A stretch of DNA of 64,000 nt, from positions 631,040,993-631,104,992 of the forward strand of contig NC_056743.1 in assembly GCF_019279795.1 (NCBI RefSeq). The letters run 5' to 3'. The notes beneath the pieces were generated by a model. The model saw only the letters and a program-made list of their open reading frames with translations. It had not been told where the DNA came from and did no database searches. The position numbers and the translations under genes are program-made. Source of the DNA: Protopterus annectens. Lineage: Eukaryota; Chordata; Ceratodontiformes; Protopteridae. Positions 59,163 through 64,000 of the stretch are shown piece by piece. How positions within the stretch are numbered: the first letter of the stretch is position 1; each line of letters opens with the position of its first letter.

Positions 59163-62100
59163 AGCTATGGAGGTACCCAAATGGAGTGGAGGGAAATGAA
59201 GAGTTTTTGAATGAGCTCCATTTATTATTCGATCAAATGGGTACTGAACTGATGCGGCTAATGGTTAAATATAATAACCAGGTTTTAGAAACCCGATGCA
59301 GTGACTTGGATCACATAAATAAATCAATAGAAACAGATATAGAGCATGAACGGCATCGGGTGAATTATGTGCGTGTACTTCAAAATGTTGATAATATATG
59401 TAGTGGCATTTTTTTGCACAAACAAAATAAATTAAAAAGGGATGTTAATGAATATAATAAAAATAGAGTATATCAGCTTTCCCTGGGTAACCAGAAGGAT
59501 GATAACAGGGAAGGAGCCAATGGTGAGCTGAATGGGGCAGAGCGAGTGACGTCAGCTCCGAGGTTACATAGAGAGCAGCGTTTGGATTCTCAATCTTCTA
59601 CTACTTTAGCCGATGGTGTGAGAGTTTCAGAGAGGCTACGAGGGAAGAATCAACAGTCCCATTCTTCGGAAAACAGTTACAGGAACTACGTAAAGCAAGG
59701 ATCGAGGCCGAAAAAGGTGAAGAACAGGATTTAACAGCTGACCAACTAATGGACATTGCTGCAGCCAGCTTTTTTTGAAGTAAATAATACATGTAAAAAA
59801 TCTTGTGAGCCGGAAGTGACTGAGTTAGGCTTTAATGCTGTGGCATTTAGGAGCTCCCCAAGTGGGACAACCATGGACATTGAACATGATTTAGATGTTT
59901 TAAATGTTTCAAATGTATTTGATACAAGCAATTAAGTGGCAATGGAAATTGGGGCATTTATTGTAGAAAGCAAAGAACAGGAATTAATACCTGATGAACT
60001 AATGGACATTGCTATAGCTGATATTTTTAAAGTAAGTGAAATGTGTGATAAAAAATCTTATGAGTCGGAAAGGATTGATTTATGTACTAGTACAGTGGCA
60101 CTTGGGAGCTCCCCAAGTGGGGCAACTGCTGATATAGCAAAGAATTTAAATGGCCTAAATGATTTAAATGTTTTAAGTGTTTTAAATGTATTAGACATGA
60201 GCAAAGATGTTGAAATGGAAGTAGAGGGGTCTATTGTGGACAGCAATGTATGCTATTTTAATATTGAAGGCCCGGTTGATATTTTATCCATGTCCATAAT
60301 GGGTGATTTTATGGAAACAGATCCACATTTTGTAAATGACAATATGGAGCCAAATATATCCATTGAAGGTAATGGTTTCAATGCCAACGAGAAATATTTA
60401 AATGACATTGGTGAAACTAAGGTAGAGAGTTTTGAGTAATTTGTAAATGGTGATAATTCTGATTTTTTATTGGCCAAATATGTGGAAAATATGGAAAATA
60501 GTGATGAAGGTAGTGAGCCATGTATTGTTATTAACAATCGTGAAAATTATTTTAAGATTTACAACTATTCCACAAAAATAGTGGGTGTGGATCATGCAAA
60601 CCTTTTGGCAAAGGGTCAAGAAGGGGGACATGTGGCTGATACATTATTTGATTTAAAGTGCTTTACACATAAGTTAAACCTAAAAATTTGGTTTAATGGA
60701 CATAAGGGCACTAGTGAAATAGGAGAATGTAGACTAAGTAAACCAAGTATTTTTAATCCCCTTTAAATAATGTTATACATGTATATGAAAAAATATGTGA
60801 GAAAGAAATTAGGCAGCCATATAAACATCCACATATAGATTATGGTAGTAATATGACCATGAAGGAAGAAAAACTCTTAAAAGATTTTATTAATGATAAA
60901 ACAGTGCGTATAATGCAACTGGATATGAGGAGTGGGGTGGTGTTGATGAATAAAAGTGATTATTTAGATAAAATTAATTTGTTAATGGATGGAACTTATG
61001 ATAAGAGTTTCTTAAATGAGATTCATATAGCCTATCAGAAGATTGATTTAGCCCTGGATGATGCTATTTCAGGGCCAGATAAGCTTGGAGGAATATAAAT
61101 ATATGAAAAATGAACACCCCATGGTACCCAATATTTTTGGAATACCAAAGATTCACAAAAGCTTATTTAATTTGAAATTTCACCCTATTGTGGATGGTCA
61201 AAGATCAAAAATGTGTTTCATTAGTACATTTTTAGATTATAATATGCAAAAAGGTTTAACAAAATATACATACATTTCTAAGGATTCAGGGCAATTTTTG
61301 GAGAAGTTGGAAAAAAATGAATATATCTCCTGGTGTGATAATGGTTCTATTGATGTTGTTAACTTTTTTCCATTATACCACATGATGAGGGATTGCAATG
61401 GCTGGAAAAACAGTTGCTTAAGATGGGTATATATGATCAGGACTCGATTAACAAAATTATTGCCCTCATGGATATTGCTCTGAGTAACAATTATATTCAT
61501 TTTGAGGGTCAGTATTTTAAGCAGTTAACCAGAGTAGCAATGGGGGCAGCATGTGCCCCCATTTTGCAAATCTCATCATGTCCTTTTGGGAACAGGAGTA
61601 TTTGATGAATAGTGTATATTGGTTGAATGATTTACATTATACTAGGGTTTTAGATGATTTGTTTGTGTTGTGGAAAGGTACTGAAGGGCAGCTTAATGAA
61701 TTCTTGATTTATATTAACAACATGGTGTAATTTTTGCGATTTACATATCATTATAGTAAAGAGCAAATATCTTACCTAGATGTGGATTTGATCTGGGACA
61801 ATAATAAAGGAATGTTACGTTCCAAAATTTACAGAAGACCCACTTTTTTGAATTCTTATTTAGAATTTAGTAGCTGGCACCCCACGCATCACAAAAAGTC
61901 AATAGTCAAGGGACAACTGCTGAGGGTGGCCAGAATGGTTAGCCTGGACTGTGACTTTTTGGATGAAGTTGAGTTTATAACGAATTTGTTTGTTAAAAGG
62001 GGATACCCCAATGAATTTTTGGATAAGATAAGTAAGGAGGTTATAGAAAAATGCATGAAAGGCATTTATAGGCCAATATTGGTTGGTCCTATTAATACAA

Positions 62101-62827
62101 GTGGATTGGTGCCTGTTATTGGACAAGACAACAATAGAGGGCAGTTTAGTAAAAATTATGGATTAAGTTTTATCACAACATTTAACCTTGATGTAAGTAG
62201 AGTTTCTGAGGTAATTATTAAAAATTGGGATATTTTGAGTTATGATATAAGTGTTGAGCAAAAAGTGAGGAGGGTTCCCCCAAAAATAGTATATAGAAAG
62301 GACAGAGCATTTAAAAGCATTTTTTGAAGTAAACAAGGGTAATTCAAGTAGAAGCACCAATAGACCAAATGGGAATTTTAAGTGTGGTGTGTGTAACTTT
62401 TATGCACATATTTTGGAAACCAAGGACAAATTTAAACTTATTGGTAAGGACATTATTATAAATGGACATTTTAATTGTGGTAGTTCTAGTGTCATTTACA
62501 TGGCTAAGTGCCAAATGTGTCCAATATTTTTATATAGGAAAGACAAGTAGATTTTTTAAAAACCGTATTAGTGAACATAACACAGACATAAGGAAAGGGA
62601 GAATCACCAATGCTTTATATAGGCATATTAAAGAACATGGTAACCATTATTTCAAGTTTTTGGTAGTTGAACTGTTAGGAAAGGATCCACAGGGGAAAAT
62701 TGTGGATTTACACCTGGATATTTCTGAGCTAAAATGGCAGCTGAGATTAGATGCAACTCAGTATCTAGGAATTAATGAAGCTACCAATATAGCATGTATT
62801 TTAAAGTTAAAACATTTATTAGGTTAG
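59163..62827 (+). pseudogene. PLE-A2 polyprotein: duplicated N-terminal modules, RT, GIY-YIG
   Basis: Plus strand: NELHLLFDQMGTELMRLMVK; module 1 DLTADQLMDIAAASFF (59730) with a stop after FF; module 2 ELIPDELMDIAIADIFKVSE (59980); an acidic stretch DVEMEVEGSIVDSNVCY and DNMEPNISIEGNGF; a stop near 60439. RT: KLLKDFINDKTVRIMQLD, VVLMNKSDYLDKINLLMD, IFGIPKIHKSLFNLKFHP, an altered SIDVVNFFPLYHMM block, and YTRVLDDLFVLWKG with catalytic LDD (61650). Then ISYLDVDLIWDNN and IYRRPTFLNSYLEFSSWHP. The endonuclease has a Cys linker (NFKCGVCNFY, FNCGSS), VIYMAKCQMC and YIGKTSRFFKNRISEHNTDI, ending KLKHLLG at 62827. Several frameshifts and stops. With A1 it defines the whole family. Confidence 0.83.
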
Positions 62828-62996
62828 AATATATGTTTTTGTTTGACATTTTTATAAGTGCATTAAAGTTCATGTATTTGTATTTATATGTGCACACACA
62901 TATAGCAGTTTTTAAATGGAATGTATTAGTAGATCATGTGCTAATGTATTTAATTATGGAATTAATTAATTTAAGTGTATTTAAGAGCTGGGTAAG

Positions 62997-63059
62997 TTAA
63001 TGTATGTTGCTCTGAGGAAGTCCCCATCAGGGGAAGAAAGCGCTAAACCCATTCATTAA
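62997..63059 (+). ncRNA. Hammerhead-ribozyme-like motif, PLE-A2 3' end (best core)
   Basis: TTAATGTATG, TTGCT, core CTGAGGA, hairpin TCCCC-ATC-AGGGGA, core GAAA, GCGCTA, AACC and CATTCATTAA. Stem I outer part pairs nine of ten (TTAATGTATG with CATTCATTAA). AGC/GCT forms a loopless stem III that could work in a dimer, and TA is an allowed NUH cleavage site. The A-G/A-A closing of stem II and one inner stem I mismatch are non-canonical. CTGANGA plus GAAA in the right order with flanking complementarity, in three copies, supports a minimal type I hammerhead. Confidence 0.5.
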
Positions 63060-63139
63060 ATCTTTTTACTTGGTCTGTGGCTGTGGTCCTTGTGCTGGCA
63101 GAAGTGTTCTGAAGTTGGTCTGTACTGTTGTTCCTGTGT

Positions 63140-63153
63140 ACATTCCAAAAGGG
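63140..63153. repeat. 14-bp target-site duplication, right copy
   Basis: ACATTCCAAAAGGG, identical to 41690-41703 and part of the interrupted CR1-gamma ORF2. Confidence 0.88.
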
Positions 63154-64000
63154 GCGTTGTACTCTATAATGGGTCTAATGAGTGTTGAGTAGAGGGGAAC
63201 AATGACCTCCTTTTTCCTGGATGAGAACCCTTTTGTGATGAGGTGTGCCATGTCGAAGGATTTCCTGACTACTGTGGTGATGTGATTATCAAAGGAGAGA
63301 CTACTGTCTACCTGGGTCTCAAGGTCTCTTATCACACATTCGGCATTAAGTAGACTGCTGCCTATGTGGTAGTTCATGGGTACAGAGTTTTTACCAAAGG
63401 GGATGACAATGCACTTTTTGGCATTGAGCTTGAGGCCATGGCTCTGACATCAGGCATCTGTCTCAGTGAGGCCCTTATGTAGGATGTTTACATCATTTGG
63501 GGACTCGACTATGGCACCTAGTTTGCAGTCATCTGTGAACTTCATTAGCCAAAGGCCTTCTGTGTTAGCCTGTACTTCAGAGAAGTAGATACCAAACAGG
63601 AGAGGTCCCAGGACTGAACCCTCTGGTACTCCACTTGCCACTGGTTTGAAGTCAGATTTGGAGTCTGCAACTTTTAGTGTGGGTTCTGTCAGTGAGCCAA
63701 TTGGCAACCCATCTTGTGATCTATGGATTTATACCTAGTTTAGTGAGTTTAACTATAATTCCATAATGGGGGATGAAGTTGAAAGCCTTGGCGAGGTCAA
63801 GGTAGGCTGTGTGAACCACCTTACCCTTGTCTACGGCTTTGGTGACTGCCTCATAGAAGTTGATCAGGTTCAGAAGGCATGATCTGCCTTTCACAAACCC
63901 AAACTGGGTGGGGTCCAGAGTTTGGAGGTTACCAATGTCTTTGTTTATGAGTTCTATGATGATACTTTCCATGGCCATACAGACCAGGCTTGACAGGCTA
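63140..64000 (-). pseudogene. CR1-gamma, 5' half of the split copy (ORF2 RT), runs off the window
   Basis: Minus strand from 64000: [57 protein letters not shown], then [20 protein letters not shown] and LMKFTDDCKLGAIVE. The catalytic pair DD is kept but the motif is FTDD rather than FADD, and PQG is PEG. It then has SSLSFDNHITTVVRKSFDMA and SSRKKEVIVPLYSTLIRPII before breaking at NAPFGM. The rest of ORF2 and the 3' tail are at 41141-41703. The endonuclease half would lie beyond 64000. Confidence 0.88.

Larger units (their letters stand above)
41704..63139. mobile_element. Composite Penelope-like insertion (PLE-A inverted pair with nested PLE-B pair and CR1-beta)
   Basis: Both outer edges are PLE-A 3' ends facing outward: minus-strand at 41704 and plus-strand at 63139. 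Inside are A1 3' part (41704-42652), B1 (42653-48121), B2 (48122-50275 and 53950-55321) split by CR1-beta, A1 5' part with upstream pLTR (55322-59160), and A2 (59161-63139). A 14-bp duplication of the CR1 target flanks the whole block, so the A1/A2 inverted pair integrated as one event and the others arrived later. Tandem and inverted arrangements with partial pLTRs are an established property of Penelope-like elements. Confidence 0.85.
59161..63139 (+). mobile_element. Penelope-like element A2 (5'-truncated, inverted relative to A1)
   Basis: Begins at the base equivalent to about 58298 of A1, so about 0.55 kb of the 5' end is missing, and ends about 35 bases into the next-unit start (AGTGTTCTGAAGTTGGTC), at the TSD. 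Uninterrupted by other elements, it gives the family A 3' half in one piece. Confidence 0.85.

Overview
This is a stretch of repeat-rich eukaryotic nuclear DNA, almost certainly from a vertebrate with a large genome. No host protein-coding gene could be supported. The evidence is the repeat content: CR1-type LINEs with an esterase-domain ORF1 and a short 3' tail repeat, GIY-YIG Penelope-like elements (PLEs), PIF/Harbinger DNA transposons, tRNA-headed SINEs, an L2-like and an RTE-like LINE, and long TA, CA/GT and CT microsatellites. Nearly all coding sequence is retroelement or transposon sequence, mostly broken. The species cannot be named from sequence alone; lungfish, salamanders, caecilians and early-branching ray-finned fish would all be reasonable suspects.

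Layout. 1-900: minus-strand PLE fragment (family C) split by a SINE. 900-1830: unassigned, with a TA microsatellite. 1831-5845: nearly full-length plus-strand CR1 (CR1-alpha), with intact ORF1 and broken ORF2. About 5995-17440: PIF/Harbinger copy A, with the transposase on the minus strand near its right end, carrying a nested L2-like LINE, a palindromic MITE-like insert, a tRNA-like tandem array and a SINE. 17823-18062: a third SINE. 18063-22800: AT-rich, no recognisable gene. 22800-28400: GC-richer ORF debris, a palindrome, a tRNA-like relic, a TA microsatellite and a minus-strand RTE-like LINE. About 28900-40840: Harbinger copy B, with a SANT/Myb-like ORF on the left (plus strand) and a transposase on the right (minus strand).

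41141-64000 is one nested structure. A minus-strand CR1 (CR1-gamma; its halves are 41141-41703 and 63140-64000) is split by a 21.4 kb PLE block flanked by a 14-bp target-site duplication. The block is an inverted pair of family A elements: A1 on minus, A2 on plus. A1 is split by a tandem head-to-tail pair of family B elements, B1 and B2. B2 is split by a 5'-truncated plus-strand CR1 (CR1-beta). Layer order therefore gives relative ages: CR1-gamma, then PLE-A, then PLE-B, then CR1-beta.

The most interesting observations are: hammerhead-ribozyme-like motifs at the 3' ends of both PLE families; a conserved T TTT TTA slippery heptamer at the CR1 ORF1/ORF2 junction that would place ribosomes exactly in the ORF2 frame after a -1 shift; an internally duplicated domain in the long N-terminal region of PLE-A; and paired filled/empty insertion sites between the two Harbinger copies. 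All comparisons were made by eye between copies inside the window; no alignment, folding or database search was run.
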